Source: Aestuariibacter sp. GS-14 (GTDB lineage Bacteria > Pseudomonadota > Gammaproteobacteria > Enterobacterales > Alteromonadaceae). From it: a stretch of DNA of 64,000 nt. Shown here in pieces: positions 47,996-57,207 of the stretch (positions are counted from its first letter, which is position 1; each line of letters begins with the position of its first letter). The stretch covers positions 62,001-126,000 of the forward strand of contig NZ_VHIP01000011.1 of assembly GCF_006494365.1 (NCBI RefSeq). Direction: 5' to 3'. Below the pieces are notes generated by a model, which was given only the letters and a program-made list of their open reading frames with translations, had not been told where the DNA came from and did not search any database. The translations under genes and the position numbers were made by a program.

Positions 47996-48942
47996 CAATG
48001 TTTGATAAATCTTTCCAGGTAATGACGATCGAGTTTATACGCTAACTTTACAACACTTGCAGGCATAAGTCTTAAGATCAGCACCGATACCGCATAAAAC
48101 AAATTATACAGCGACATCCGCTTAAGTTTGCGTAAAGCTCTGAAGCGCGCTCGGAACTCGTTAAACGATTTAACGAAGCCCCTGCGCTTGTAAAAATCCC
48201 CAACTCGCCGAAACTTGAGGAGCTTGTCTTTCAGATTACAGAAGATGTACCCATGTGACGCCAGCTCTATCCACAACAGATAATCTTCCACAAAGCGTAA
48301 ACTGTCATCGTAACGATGACCATCATTAAAGACCCGATAACGAATACATACGGTTGGGTGATTAACCGCACAACGACGGGGTAGTAAACGGGTTATCTGC
48401 CGGTTAGTTAACGGCATTACCCGCGAGCCGACTTTTTTGTCTTTCTCATTAATTTCAGTCAGGCCAGTCCCAAGAATTGAGATATGGGCGTGTTTTTCAA
48501 GATAGTCAATTTGCTTTATGAACCGGTCCGGCTCAGAAATATCATCTGCATCCATACGAAAAAAATAAGCAGGCTGCAGCGACAAAGACCAATCTATTGC
48601 AAAGTTCATGCAGGTCGCAAGACCACAATTTTGTTTGCCTTCAACAATAACAATGCGGTCGTCTTCCTGGGCATGAGCGGAGATAACAGACATAAGCGTG
48701 TCTGGTATGGCTCCGTCAACAACAATAACATACAGGAAATCAGCATAGGATTGCTGACGAATACTCTGAATAGAACAATCGAGCCATTGCGGATTATCTT
48801 TACAATACACGCCCATGGCTACAATAGATTCAACGCGATGAACCTGATAACGCCTGTGCTTTATTGAAAAATTCGGGGTCAATTGCTTGTCCGGGAAAAA
48901 CGACTGGCAAAGAGTGTAACGAAAAACACGCTTAGTTTGCAC
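47995..48942 (-). CDS. family 2 glycosyltransferase
   Basis: A 315-residue GT2 enzyme. An unusual N-terminal extension of about 40 residues precedes the catalytic domain, which starts ESIVAMGVYCKDNPQWL. The nucleotide-binding DXD is in FFRMDADDISEPDRF. A later FVEDYLLWIELASHG supplies the catalytic acid region. The C-terminus has a hydrophobic amphipathic stretch that could touch the membrane. It lies 13 nt after wecA and is coupled to the next glycosyltransferase. Confidence 0.87.
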   Translation of the reverse strand: MQTKRVFRYTLCQSFFPDKQLTPNFSIKHRRYQVHRVESIVAMGVYCKDNPQWLDCSIQSIRQQSYADFLYVIVVDGAIPDTLMSVISAHAQEDDRIVIVEGKQNCGLATCMNFAIDWSLSLQPAYFFRMDADDISEPDRFIKQIDYLEKHAHISILGTGLTEINEKDKKVGSRVMPLTNRQITRLLPRRCAVNHPTVCIRYRVFNDGHRYDDSLRFVEDYLLWIELASHGYIFCNLKDKLLKFRRVGDFYKRRGFVKSFNEFRARFRALRKLKRMSLYNLFYAVSVLILRLMPASVVKLAYKLDRHYLERFIKH

Positions 48943-48955
48943 TCATTTGAAGCAT

Positions 48956-50032
48956 TTAATTGCCCAAAAGCAGGCGTTTTGTATCCCGGACCACGCGGAT
49001 AATCTTCCAGATATTCATCAGTGCTACGGTATATACCACCAGCAGCCCCATGAATGACCAGAACATAACATAATCAGGAACCTGGTACACTTCACCGAGT
49101 ATTCCCACCACACAATAGCATGCGCCGAGGCATAAAATGGCAACCAGAGAGCGGCGAGAGTCGAGCCCCGCGCGCATAAAAATATTGTGTAAATGCTTGC
49201 GATCAGGTCGAAGCACTGACTGACCTTTCTTAGCACGACGGAACATAATCGCAGCCATATCCATTAATGGCAATCCAATGAGCCATACACCGGTTATGGG
49301 GCGAAGAGATGCAGATTCCCCCTGCGTGTGATCAACCAGCAGCCATACAATGGTAAGACCAACAAACATACTGCCTGCATCGCCCATGAAAATCTTATTA
49401 CCTTTAAAGCCTTTGAGACTCAGGTTAAATGCAAGAAAAGGTACAATGGCAGCGATGATTACCAAGGGCTCCATTATCGCAGCGCCATTACCGGAAATCA
49501 GTAATAAAGACACGACACTTGCCAGTACAATAAGGCTCATCCCACCAGCCAGACCGTCGATGCCATCGATCATATTAATGGCATTGATCACCCCAACCAC
49601 ACAAATCAGAGTGAAAAAGTAACCGCCTAAGCCCAGATAGACTGAACCAAAGCCGAAAATGTCGCCCAAGGAAGTAATGTAATTCTGAGCACTCCACGCC
49701 ATGATGGATGCAACACCAAACTGACACATCAAGCGCCCTTTGGCACTCAGGTCAAATCGGTCATCCAACATACCGAGTAATACAATAAAAGCAGATGCAG
49801 TAAAAAATAGCGGGTTGTTCTTCATCCACACATCAGTAAGCACACTGGCAACGAGCACTGCAACAAAAATGGCAACGCCACCCGTTAAAGGGACAATTCC
49901 ACTGTGACGCTTGCGATACGATGGTTGATCCACCAAACCAAACTGATGTGCCAGCGGTGTCATTACCACAAGCAATATCAAGGCGACAAAAAACGCCGTA
50001 AACAACGGAATAAACTGAAGATATGTTAACAT
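48956..50032 (-). CDS. wecA: undecaprenyl-phosphate glycosyl-1-phosphate transferase (WecA-like)
   Basis: An integral membrane enzyme of the MraY/WecA family that transfers a HexNAc-1-phosphate from a UDP-sugar to undecaprenyl phosphate, starting a lipid-linked glycan. The 358-residue protein has about ten membrane segments and the motifs NMIDGIDGLAGG, NKIFMGDAGSMFVG and RKHLHNIFMRAG. It is the first gene of the minus-strand cluster wecA-GT-GT-ugd-galU and faces the export genes. GlcNAc is the likely sugar but is not proven. Confidence 0.92.
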   Translation of the reverse strand: MLTYLQFIPLFTAFFVALILLVVMTPLAHQFGLVDQPSYRKRHSGIVPLTGGVAIFVAVLVASVLTDVWMKNNPLFFTASAFIVLLGMLDDRFDLSAKGRLMCQFGVASIMAWSAQNYITSLGDIFGFGSVYLGLGGYFFTLICVVGVINAINMIDGIDGLAGGMSLIVLASVVSLLLISGNGAAIMEPLVIIAAIVPFLAFNLSLKGFKGNKIFMGDAGSMFVGLTIVWLLVDHTQGESASLRPITGVWLIGLPLMDMAAIMFRRAKKGQSVLRPDRKHLHNIFMRAGLDSRRSLVAILCLGACYCVVGILGEVYQVPDYVMFWSFMGLLVVYTVALMNIWKIIRVVRDTKRLLLGN

Positions 50033-50362
50033 TCGATCACAGTCTCCACTGTTTCCCAGTATACAAACCCGTCACACTATCCACCCTGTACAAAGGACAA
50101 TCCATTAACCCACAAACTCCATTGAGAATACTGACGAACAAACTATGTTTCGTGGAGAGATATCTGAAAACTCGCTCTATAATAGTAAACATTAGTATAA
50201 CTGACTACCCCTGTTCGAAAATTTAAGTTTGATTGGCGTTTTTTTGCACGGCACTGATCGTTTTACTCAATTGTCGGGGTCATTTTCCCAAAGTTTGCAT
50301 GCCTTTTGCTTCGCTTATGTTATTCTTAGCGCCTATTTAAATGGACGTATGCCAATAACGAT
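50033..50362. other. divergent intergenic region of the polysaccharide locus
   Basis: About 330 bp separating wecA (minus) from the lipoprotein-kpsDMTE genes (plus). It should hold both promoters; a reasonable plus-strand pair is at 50295-50323. I found no JUMPstart/ops element (GGCGGTAG) and no recognisable coding sequence. Confidence 0.5.
50295..50323 (+). promoter_or_regulatory. possible promoter of the capsule export operon
   Basis: TTGCAT and TGTTAT are spaced 17 bp apart, about 40 nt before the lipoprotein ATG. This is a moderate match only. Confidence 0.4.
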
Positions 50363-50746
50363 ATGAAATTATTTATCGCCGCTGTTTGGATTACCGGATT
50401 GTGCAGTATAGCCGGATGTGTTTCGCAGCCTACTGCCGTTAAGGCGAATTTACCGCTGGTTGCTACCGGCCAATCTGTTCAACTTAAGCAAACATCCTCT
50501 TCAACAGTTGAACAGCAAGCAAAAGCCATTCCAGAGTTAACCATTTCCGCTGGAAAAACGGTCATCGAAAATACGCAATACAGGGTGTCTGAACAGTACT
50601 TGTCAGCATTAGGTCTGACATGTTATCAGTTGGTTGCTTTAGAGCAGACTAATGAAAACGCCAGCCAAACAAAGAGCCGCACATTATGTCAAAAGCAGAA
50701 TTTTTGGTTATTGTATCCGGCAACGACGACGTTTGTCGCACAGTAA
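50363..50746 (+). CDS. small hypothetical lipoprotein
   Basis: A 127-residue protein with lipobox SIAGC (Cys19). The mature part has a Thr/Gln-rich linker and a short domain with two further cysteines (LGLTCYQLV and TLCQKQNFW), which could form a disulfide. I recognise no family. It lies 13 nt before kpsD on the same strand, so it is likely co-transcribed with the export genes and may assist the outer-membrane step. Confidence 0.75.
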   Translation: MKLFIAAVWITGLCSIAGCVSQPTAVKANLPLVATGQSVQLKQTSSSTVEQQAKAIPELTISAGKTVIENTQYRVSEQYLSALGLTCYQLVALEQTNENASQTKSRTLCQKQNFWLLYPATTTFVAQ

Positions 50747-50759
50747 GATCAGGAAACAT

Positions 50760-52559
50760 ATGAACGTTAATAAGTACCTGGGTACATTGTCACTGACTTG
50801 CATGCTATTCGCCGGGCAAGTCTTTGCGCAAAGTGCAGAACAGATTCAACAAATCCAACAACAACTGAGTCGCCAGAGTAATAGTAGTAATGCTGCTAGT
50901 GCCAGTGGCATCAACCCAATGCAGCTGGGCATGTCACCCACTCTGCAAGCGTCGTCTGGTAGCGCTACACGCGCCAGCAACGGCCAATATAGCTCCAATC
51001 CCAGAAATGGCCTGGTATTGCCAGGAGAACCGACTCTTGAGATGGTTTATCCATTGCAGGAAAAGATGGCCAACCCGCCTTTTGCTGCCAACCTGTTTAT
51101 TGGCGGTTTTGAATCGGAAAGGGTCTCCAGTGTTAATGAAAATTATCTGGTTGCACCGGGTGATCAAATTTCAGTGTGGATGTGGGGGGCTATCAGCTTT
51201 TCCGATGTTGTAACCGTTGACAGCCAGGGCAATATCTTCATCCCGAATATTGGTCCGATCCAGTTAATGAACGTGCCAGCCAGTCAGGTTAATCAGGTGG
51301 TAACCAGCCGTATCAAATCTGTTTATACCAACGATGTGAATACCTACGTCAACCTGCTTACTGCTACGCCTATTTCATTATACGTATCGGGTCCGGTGCT
51401 GCGCCCTGGTCAATATGCGGGTCAGGCAACCGATAGTGTTCTTTACTTTTTAAAACGTGCCGGTGGCATTGATTTTCTGCGTGGCAGCTTTCGAAATATT
51501 GAGGTCATTCGCAACGGCGAAGTAGTTGTGTCAGTAGATTTATATGATTTCGTCACGCAGGGCACACTACCCTCATTCTCGTTCCAGGACAAAGACGTTA
51601 TTTTAGTTAAACCCATAGGTCCCACCGTTACTGTTAGTGAAGGTGCACGTAATAGTTTCACTTTTGAATTAAAGGGTGAAGACATGCATGGCCAGACACT
51701 CATTAAATTTGCCAAACCTGGCGATTTTGTAAGCCATGTATCGGTGAGCGGACTGCGCGGTCAGCAACATTTTGCCACCTACAGTAAATTACAGGACTTT
51801 AATGCGCTGGTGTTGCAACCTGGCGACCATATTGAGTTTAAAAACGACCACGAAGTTCAAATCTATCCGATCAATATTGCAGGCAGCTTCAAAGGCGAAT
51901 CACGCTACATGGTAGAAAAGGGTGCACGTTTGCATCAGGTACTGAGCAACGTAGAAGTTGCTCCGGCTCTATCTGATTTCAAAAGCATCTATTTGCTACG
52001 CGAAAGTGTCGCAGAACAGCAACAACAAATTATAAATCAGGCTTTGGATCGCTTAGAGCGCAGTATTTATACTGCGCCGGTTTCTTCTACCGGCGAAGGC
52101 GCCATTCGGGTACAGGAAGCCCAGCTTATTTCAGACTTTATTGCCCGCGCCAGACAAATAAAATCCTTGGGTAAAGTGATTGTATCTGACGGGCCCAATG
52201 TGGCTGATATTTTGTTAGAAGCCAATGACACAATTGTTATCCCTGCAGTAACGGATCTGGTGCATATCGGCGGTGAAGTATTAATGCCGCAGTCCGTGGT
52301 TTTCAACCGGGATGCCGATCTGGAAGACTACGTCGCATGGGCTGGTGGCTTTAGCGAGCGGGCCAATGACAACCGTATTCTGATTATCCGTGCAAATGGC
52401 ATGGTTGATTTTTACGATATTGACGACAACGCTGATCTGGCAGCTGGCGACCAGGTAGTCGTATTACCCCGCATAGACGCTAAAACTTTGCAGGCCGTTA
52501 AAGATATTACCCAAATTATTTATCAGATCGCCGTAGCGGCCAACGTTGCGCTTAATTAA
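50760..52559 (+). CDS. kpsD: polysaccharide export protein (KpsD/Wza family)
   Basis: A periplasmic or outer-membrane polysaccharide exporter of 599 residues, close in length to KpsD (about 560) and longer than Wza (about 380). It has a signal peptide ending QVFA, a Gln/Ser-rich N-terminal region, the Poly_export domain (NYLVAPGDQISVWMWG, then DSQGNIFIPNIGPI) and SLBB-type repeats (YVSGPVLRPGQYAG, VHIGGEVLMPQSV). No lipobox cysteine follows the signal, unlike Wza. I chose the ATG at 50760; the longer frame has no signal at its start. It overlaps kpsM by 1 nt. Confidence 0.92.
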   Translation: MNVNKYLGTLSLTCMLFAGQVFAQSAEQIQQIQQQLSRQSNSSNAASASGINPMQLGMSPTLQASSGSATRASNGQYSSNPRNGLVLPGEPTLEMVYPLQEKMANPPFAANLFIGGFESERVSSVNENYLVAPGDQISVWMWGAISFSDVVTVDSQGNIFIPNIGPIQLMNVPASQVNQVVTSRIKSVYTNDVNTYVNLLTATPISLYVSGPVLRPGQYAGQATDSVLYFLKRAGGIDFLRGSFRNIEVIRNGEVVVSVDLYDFVTQGTLPSFSFQDKDVILVKPIGPTVTVSEGARNSFTFELKGEDMHGQTLIKFAKPGDFVSHVSVSGLRGQQHFATYSKLQDFNALVLQPGDHIEFKNDHEVQIYPINIAGSFKGESRYMVEKGARLHQVLSNVEVAPALSDFKSIYLLRESVAEQQQQIINQALDRLERSIYTAPVSSTGEGAIRVQEAQLISDFIARARQIKSLGKVIVSDGPNVADILLEANDTIVIPAVTDLVHIGGEVLMPQSVVFNRDADLEDYVAWAGGFSERANDNRILIIRANGMVDFYDIDDNADLAAGDQVVVLPRIDAKTLQAVKDITQIIYQIAVAANVALN

Positions 52560-53341
52560 TGAAAGTGTCGTTCAGAAAGCAACTCAAGGTATGGAAAAGC
52601 GTGTTGTTCGCGCTTTTTCTGCGTGAGATGCAATCTCAATTTAATGACAAACTGGGCTTAGCCTGGGCATTTTTGGAGCCTTTTGCTTTTATTTTTGGCT
52701 TGTCTTATATGCGAAGCATGATGGGCGGCGGTGATGTTCATTCAATTCCGGTATTTATCTTTATGATGATTGGTATGATTAGCATTCAATCTTTTATGAC
52801 CCCTATCAATACCACATCAAACGCTTTCAAGCGAAATAAACCGCTCTATGCATTTCGCCAGGTGCAACCAATATCCGCATTACTGGTTTCAGGATTTGTT
52901 GAATTTTCCATTAAAATCGTAGTAATTACATTAGCAGGAATAGCTTTGTATCTCCTGAAAATTCAAGTGCAGATTGACAACCCCATTTTACTAATCTGTA
53001 TGTACTTTTCGTTATGGATTTTTACAATAAGTATCAGTTGCATCGTGGGAATCATCGTTGCATATCTTCCTGAGTTTCATAAGATCACAGGACTATTAAC
53101 CCGCCCTCTTTTTTTCATTTCTTGTATATTTTTTAGCTTGCAGGATATTCCAATGGAATACTGGCACTATTTAACCTGGAATCCGTTAGTGCATTTTATT
53201 GAGTTATCCCGATTTGCTTGTTTTGAATCGTATGGGTCCAATGGCGTATCAATTGGATTTGCCTTGGGGGCGACTTTTACTGCTTTCTTTTTTGCCCTAT
53301 GCCTCTACCATTTAACCTGGAAAGGAATTCTTTCCAGATGA
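52559..53341 (+). CDS. kpsM: capsule ABC transporter permease (KpsM family)
   Basis: A 260-residue ABC-2 permease with six hydrophobic segments. It opens with the KpsM-like ALFLREMQSQFNDKLGLAWAFLEPF. Together with KpsT it moves finished polysaccharide across the inner membrane. It starts on the last base of the kpsD stop and its own stop overlaps kpsT (ATGA). By eye the base composition is more A/T-rich than neighbouring housekeeping genes. Confidence 0.92.
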   Translation: MKVSFRKQLKVWKSVLFALFLREMQSQFNDKLGLAWAFLEPFAFIFGLSYMRSMMGGGDVHSIPVFIFMMIGMISIQSFMTPINTTSNAFKRNKPLYAFRQVQPISALLVSGFVEFSIKIVVITLAGIALYLLKIQVQIDNPILLICMYFSLWIFTISISCIVGIIVAYLPEFHKITGLLTRPLFFISCIFFSLQDIPMEYWHYLTWNPLVHFIELSRFACFESYGSNGVSIGFALGATFTAFFFALCLYHLTWKGILSR

Positions 53342-53988
53342 GTATTAAACTGATAAATCTGACAAAATCCTATCCTAGTAAGCTGGGCCCTCAGTATATT
53401 TTCAAGGACCTGAATTTCACTATTCCTACAGACAATAGTGTCGCATTATTGGGTAAAAATGGTGCGGGGAAATCCACTCTATTCAGACTCATAGCAAAAA
53501 GCGAATACCCCGACCGTGGGAGGATTCTAACGGAAAAATCGATGTCTTGGCCCGTAGCTTTAGCAACGGGTATACATCCGCAAATGACGGGAAGAGAGAA
53601 CACCCGATTTATCGGTCGTATAAATGATGTTCAAAACCTTGCAGAATATGAAAGAAAGGTAAAGGCGTTTGCTGAACTAGATAAACAGTATGATTTACCC
53701 GTAAAAACTTACTCATCAGGCATGCGCACGCGGTTGGTATTTGCCTGTTGTATCAATATCGATTTCAATATTTATTTAATTGATGAAGCCACTTCTGTGG
53801 GCGACCCAAAATTCCGTAAGAAAGCAAGGGAAGCTCTTGTTGAAAAATCAAAGGAAGCCGGCTTAATCATGGTAAGTCACGAATTAGATCAAATTCGAGA
53901 ATTTTGCCAATCAGCAGTACTAATTGATAATGGCCAACTCACGTACTTCAGCGATTTAGAAGAAGCCATTAAGATATACATGGGATAA
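53338..53988 (+). CDS. kpsT: capsule ABC transporter ATP-binding protein (KpsT family)
   Basis: A 216-residue ATPase powering the KpsM permease. It shows Walker A GKNGAGKST, signature YSSGMRTRLVFA, Walker B IYLIDEATSVGD and switch SHE. The short length without a C-terminal carbohydrate-binding domain is the KpsT rather than the Wzt type. The start at 53338 overlaps the kpsM stop, and the longer frame starting at 53299 lies inside kpsM. Confidence 0.94.
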   Translation: MSIKLINLTKSYPSKLGPQYIFKDLNFTIPTDNSVALLGKNGAGKSTLFRLIAKSEYPDRGRILTEKSMSWPVALATGIHPQMTGRENTRFIGRINDVQNLAEYERKVKAFAELDKQYDLPVKTYSSGMRTRLVFACCINIDFNIYLIDEATSVGDPKFRKKAREALVEKSKEAGLIMVSHELDQIREFCQSAVLIDNGQLTYFSDLEEAIKIYMG

Positions 53989-53999
53989 CGAGAATAAAC

Positions 54000-55118
54000 A
54001 TGTTTAAAAATTACCTAACCCAAGCACGCATTCTGATAAAAAAGCGACCGCTTTTGCTGGTTGTTATACCGTGGGTTATTTATGCTCTGTATCTCACTCT
54101 AATTGCAGCGCCTAAATACGAAAGTACCAGTCAATTGGTAGTCAAATCTGCCGACGGAGCGAACAGCTTCGACCCGTCAGCTTTATTAATGTCTGGGGTT
54201 ACGGGTGTGGCCACGTCGAATGAAAGTCAGCTTGTGCTTGCCTTTATTCAATCAAACGATATGTTGCATTACCTGGATTCTGCAATCCGTTTGAGCGAGC
54301 ACTACACGTCATCACAAGGCGATTTTATTAGCCGATTAAGCAGCGACCACAGTCAGGAAGATTTTTTAGCTTATTACCTGAATAACATAGACGTGCTCAT
54401 CAATTCTGACTCCAGCGTGATTGAATTGTCGGTTCGCGCGTTTGACCCGGACTACGCCCAGTTAATTAACCAGACGATAGTGAAACGCGCAGAGCAATTT
54501 ATCAATGAAATCAGTAATAATCTGGCGAAATCGCGTTTAGCCTTTGCGCAAAGCGAACATAATATCGTTGAGGAAAAATTACAGCGGGCAAAACTCGCAC
54601 TCATTGAGTTTCAGTCAAAGTACAATGTGTTAGACCCAACCGCCGAAGGCGCAGCGTTCCAGCAAATAGCGTTTTCACTTGAAGCAACACTGGCTCAAAA
54701 GCAGGCAGAGTTAAGCACTCTGTCGGGCATTATGTCAGTTACAGCACCAGAGATTGTATCACTCAAGCGCCAGATAAATGCCTTGGAAAAGCAGATCACC
54801 GATCAAAAAACCAAGATCAATGAAGCACAGGCTGGGGATGCAAAACTGTCTATCAATCAGTTAATGGCGCGGTACTCGAATCTACAGGTTCAGGTCGAAC
54901 TGGCATTACAAGCCTATGGTTCGTCACTGATGACACTTGAAAATGCAAGGGTCGACACCTACCAGCAACTTCAGCATTTGGTAACGGTAGAGTCACCTAC
55001 CTTGCCTGATGACGCCACCTACCCCAAAGTCATTTACAACCTGGTTTTGCTGGGTGTATTACTGAGCATGGCCTTCATCGCCATAAGAATTGTGATTGCC
55101 ACCATTCGGGAACTATAA
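54000..55118 (+). CDS. kpsE: capsule export inner-membrane protein (KpsE/Wzz family)
   Basis: A 372-residue polysaccharide co-polymerase-type protein with two membrane segments (about residues 18-36 and 347-367) bracketing a long periplasmic coiled-coil domain (about 180-320). It connects the KpsMT transporter to KpsD across the periplasm. It starts 11 nt after kpsT. It is the last export gene; no kpsC, kpsS, kpsF or kpsU follows. Confidence 0.92.
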   Translation: MFKNYLTQARILIKKRPLLLVVIPWVIYALYLTLIAAPKYESTSQLVVKSADGANSFDPSALLMSGVTGVATSNESQLVLAFIQSNDMLHYLDSAIRLSEHYTSSQGDFISRLSSDHSQEDFLAYYLNNIDVLINSDSSVIELSVRAFDPDYAQLINQTIVKRAEQFINEISNNLAKSRLAFAQSEHNIVEEKLQRAKLALIEFQSKYNVLDPTAEGAAFQQIAFSLEATLAQKQAELSTLSGIMSVTAPEIVSLKRQINALEKQITDQKTKINEAQAGDAKLSINQLMARYSNLQVQVELALQAYGSSLMTLENARVDTYQQLQHLVTVESPTLPDDATYPKVIYNLVLLGVLLSMAFIAIRIVIATIREL

Positions 55119-55287
55119 CGTCAATTAACGTGCAGTACTTTTACTGCTGGCGAAATTATAAGCTCCCCTTCCTGAATAGGTTGTCTATAAAGGCAACCTC
55201 TAGTATAAGATTGATCTGAAGTGGTGTGTTTAGTCATCCATTACACAACACACCCAATTACCAATAATAACTATATGGAACTCTGTT

Positions 55288-56817
55288 GTGACAACAAATA
55301 CATCTAACGACACCAGCTTCTTTGGCCATCCAAATGGTCTGAGAACGTTATTTTTTACCGAAATGTGGGAGCGCATGAGCTACTACGGTATGCGTGCTCT
55401 GCTCGTGCTGTTTATGACAGCCAGCTTACAAACACAAGGCCTTGGCTTCACTGTAGCGTCAGCCGGCGCCATTTATGGTCTGTATACCGGCGCTGTATAC
55501 TTTCTTGGTTTACCAGGTGGTTGGCTTGCTGACCGTCTGATTGGCGGTAAAAAAGCCGTTTGGTATGGCGGACTAATTATCTTCGCCGGACACATTGTAC
55601 TGGCAGTCGACCTGCAAAACCTTTTCTTTGTCGGACTTATTCTTGTAGCTACCGGTACAGGGTTACTTAAACCAAACATTTCTGCCATGGTTGGCCAGCA
55701 ATATGGTGACGATGACAGCCGTCGGGACAGTGGCTATGCCTTATACTACATGGGCATAAACATCGGTTCATTGATCGCCTATCTGGTCACTGGTTACCTG
55801 CAGGAAAACTGGGGCTGGCACTATGCATTTGGTGCCGCTGCCATCGGCATGGGTTTAGGACTTATTCAGTACTACTTTACAAACCGCTCTTTGGCTACAG
55901 AGTCAGTGGCACCCGCTAACCCCTATATCGGCGCCGCAAGACAGCGTGCCTGGTTATGTGTTTTAGGCGTGTTAGCCGTAGCTGTTGTGATTATCATACT
56001 GGCCCATCTGGGCACCATCATAATCGAACCTGTCGCGCTTGCGGAAAAAGTCGCTATTATCTTCACAGCCATATTCTTTATTTATTTTGGCTACATCTAT
56101 TTCAAAGGTGATTTAAGCGATAATGAAAAACAACGTATGTGGGCATTGTTTTTAGTTTGTATTGCCTCTGCATGCTTTTGGTCTGGTTTTGAACAAGCTG
56201 GATCATCCCTTAATTTATTTGCGCAGAACTATACCGATCGCGCCCTGGAAAGTGGCTCATGGCTAACGTCATTGTTTGGAATGGACGCTATCCCTACCGT
56301 ATGGTTCCAGCTTTCTAACTCTCTCTTTATTATCATTCTGTCACCATTCTTTGCCGCTCTTTGGATTAACCTTGCCAAGCGCATGATTGATCCTTCTTAT
56401 ACTATTAAGTGTGCAATTGGTATTGTGATTATGGCGTCAGGCTTCCTTGTTATGTTTATGGCATCCCAATATGCGGCGCAAGGCCTTAAAGTAGCCCCTA
56501 TGTGGCTAGTAACGACTTACTTCCTGCATACCGTAGGTGAACTTTGCCTTAGCCCTGTAGCACTTAGTGCAGTCAGTAAATTGTCTCCGAAGCGTTTTGC
56601 AGGTCAGATGATGGGCGTATTTGTACTCACCTACTCTATCGGTAATATTATTGCTGGTTTGCTCTCGGGTAATTTTGATCCTGAGAACGTGCAAGAAATG
56701 CCAAATCTGTATCTTCAAATCGCACTCTTTAGTATTGCTATTGCTATTGTAATTGGTTTGATGAGCTTCAAATCAAGATTCTGGGAAAAAGCCGGTATCA
56801 AGGAAAAAGCACAATAA
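55288..56817 (+). CDS. proton-dependent oligopeptide transporter (POT/PTR2 family)
   Basis: A 509-residue major-facilitator-type symporter importing di- and tripeptides. The family motif near the N-terminus is present as TEMWERMSYYGMRALL (the ExxER proton-coupling motif), and GTGLLKPNIS marks the second PTR2 signature. About 14 hydrophobic segments are visible. It starts at GTG 55288. A 169-nt gap from kpsE and a clean terminator downstream indicate an independent gene. Confidence 0.94.
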   Translation: MTTNTSNDTSFFGHPNGLRTLFFTEMWERMSYYGMRALLVLFMTASLQTQGLGFTVASAGAIYGLYTGAVYFLGLPGGWLADRLIGGKKAVWYGGLIIFAGHIVLAVDLQNLFFVGLILVATGTGLLKPNISAMVGQQYGDDDSRRDSGYALYYMGINIGSLIAYLVTGYLQENWGWHYAFGAAAIGMGLGLIQYYFTNRSLATESVAPANPYIGAARQRAWLCVLGVLAVAVVIIILAHLGTIIIEPVALAEKVAIIFTAIFFIYFGYIYFKGDLSDNEKQRMWALFLVCIASACFWSGFEQAGSSLNLFAQNYTDRALESGSWLTSLFGMDAIPTVWFQLSNSLFIIILSPFFAALWINLAKRMIDPSYTIKCAIGIVIMASGFLVMFMASQYAAQGLKVAPMWLVTTYFLHTVGELCLSPVALSAVSKLSPKRFAGQMMGVFVLTYSIGNIIAGLLSGNFDPENVQEMPNLYLQIALFSIAIAIVIGLMSFKSRFWEKAGIKEKAQ

Positions 56818-56857
56818 CGACACCTGTGTTTTAAACACTGGCAGATTGCCATACAAT

Positions 56858-56890
56858 AACCGCCGTGACGTCATGTCCCGGCGGTTTTTT
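56858..56890 (+). terminator. intrinsic terminator after the peptide transporter
   Basis: An 8-bp stem (AACCGCCG/CGGCGGTT, 13-nt loop) directly followed by a T-run and ATTAAG. It lies 40 nt past the transporter stop and immediately before the next gene. Confidence 0.82.
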
Positions 56891-56904
56891 ATTAAGAGCA
56901 CTTT

Positions 56905-57207
56905 ATGCAATTCTATTTTTCGACGCGCAATATTCCTGGTTTATCTGGCCTTCCTCTGGCAGAGCGTATGCGCCTACTGGAGCGGGCAGCCAAAAAACTT
57001 ACGGTTCCGGAAAAGACTGTACTGAACATACTTAAACTGCTGGTGATTGTGCCGGCGTTTACACTACTTCTTCGCGTAGCAGCCGACTGGACGTCTTTAT
57101 TGTGGGCGTTGCTGGTTTTCCTGCTGTATCCCATTATCGTGAAACCTGTACAATACTCTTTAAGCGCTAAATATTTAGAATCGTTGTCACAAAAGGATAA
57201 GCAATGA
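56905..57207 (+). CDS. small hypothetical membrane protein
   Basis: A 100-residue protein with a basic amphipathic N-terminal half (about residues 1-40, starting MQFYFSTRNIPG) and two closely spaced membrane segments (about 44-60 and 65-82). It resembles the DUF6170-type small proteins of Alteromonadales from memory, with modest certainty. Its stop overlaps the galE start (ATGA), so the two are translationally coupled. The function is unknown. Confidence 0.75.
   Translation: MQFYFSTRNIPGLSGLPLAERMRLLERAAKKLTVPEKTVLNILKLLVIVPAFTLLLRVAADWTSLLWALLVFLLYPIIVKPVQYSLSAKYLESLSQKDKQ

Noticed and set aside
50033-50362. JUMPstart/ops antitermination element for the capsule genes
   Set aside because: No GGCGGTAG-type core is present in the intergenic region on either strand by reading.
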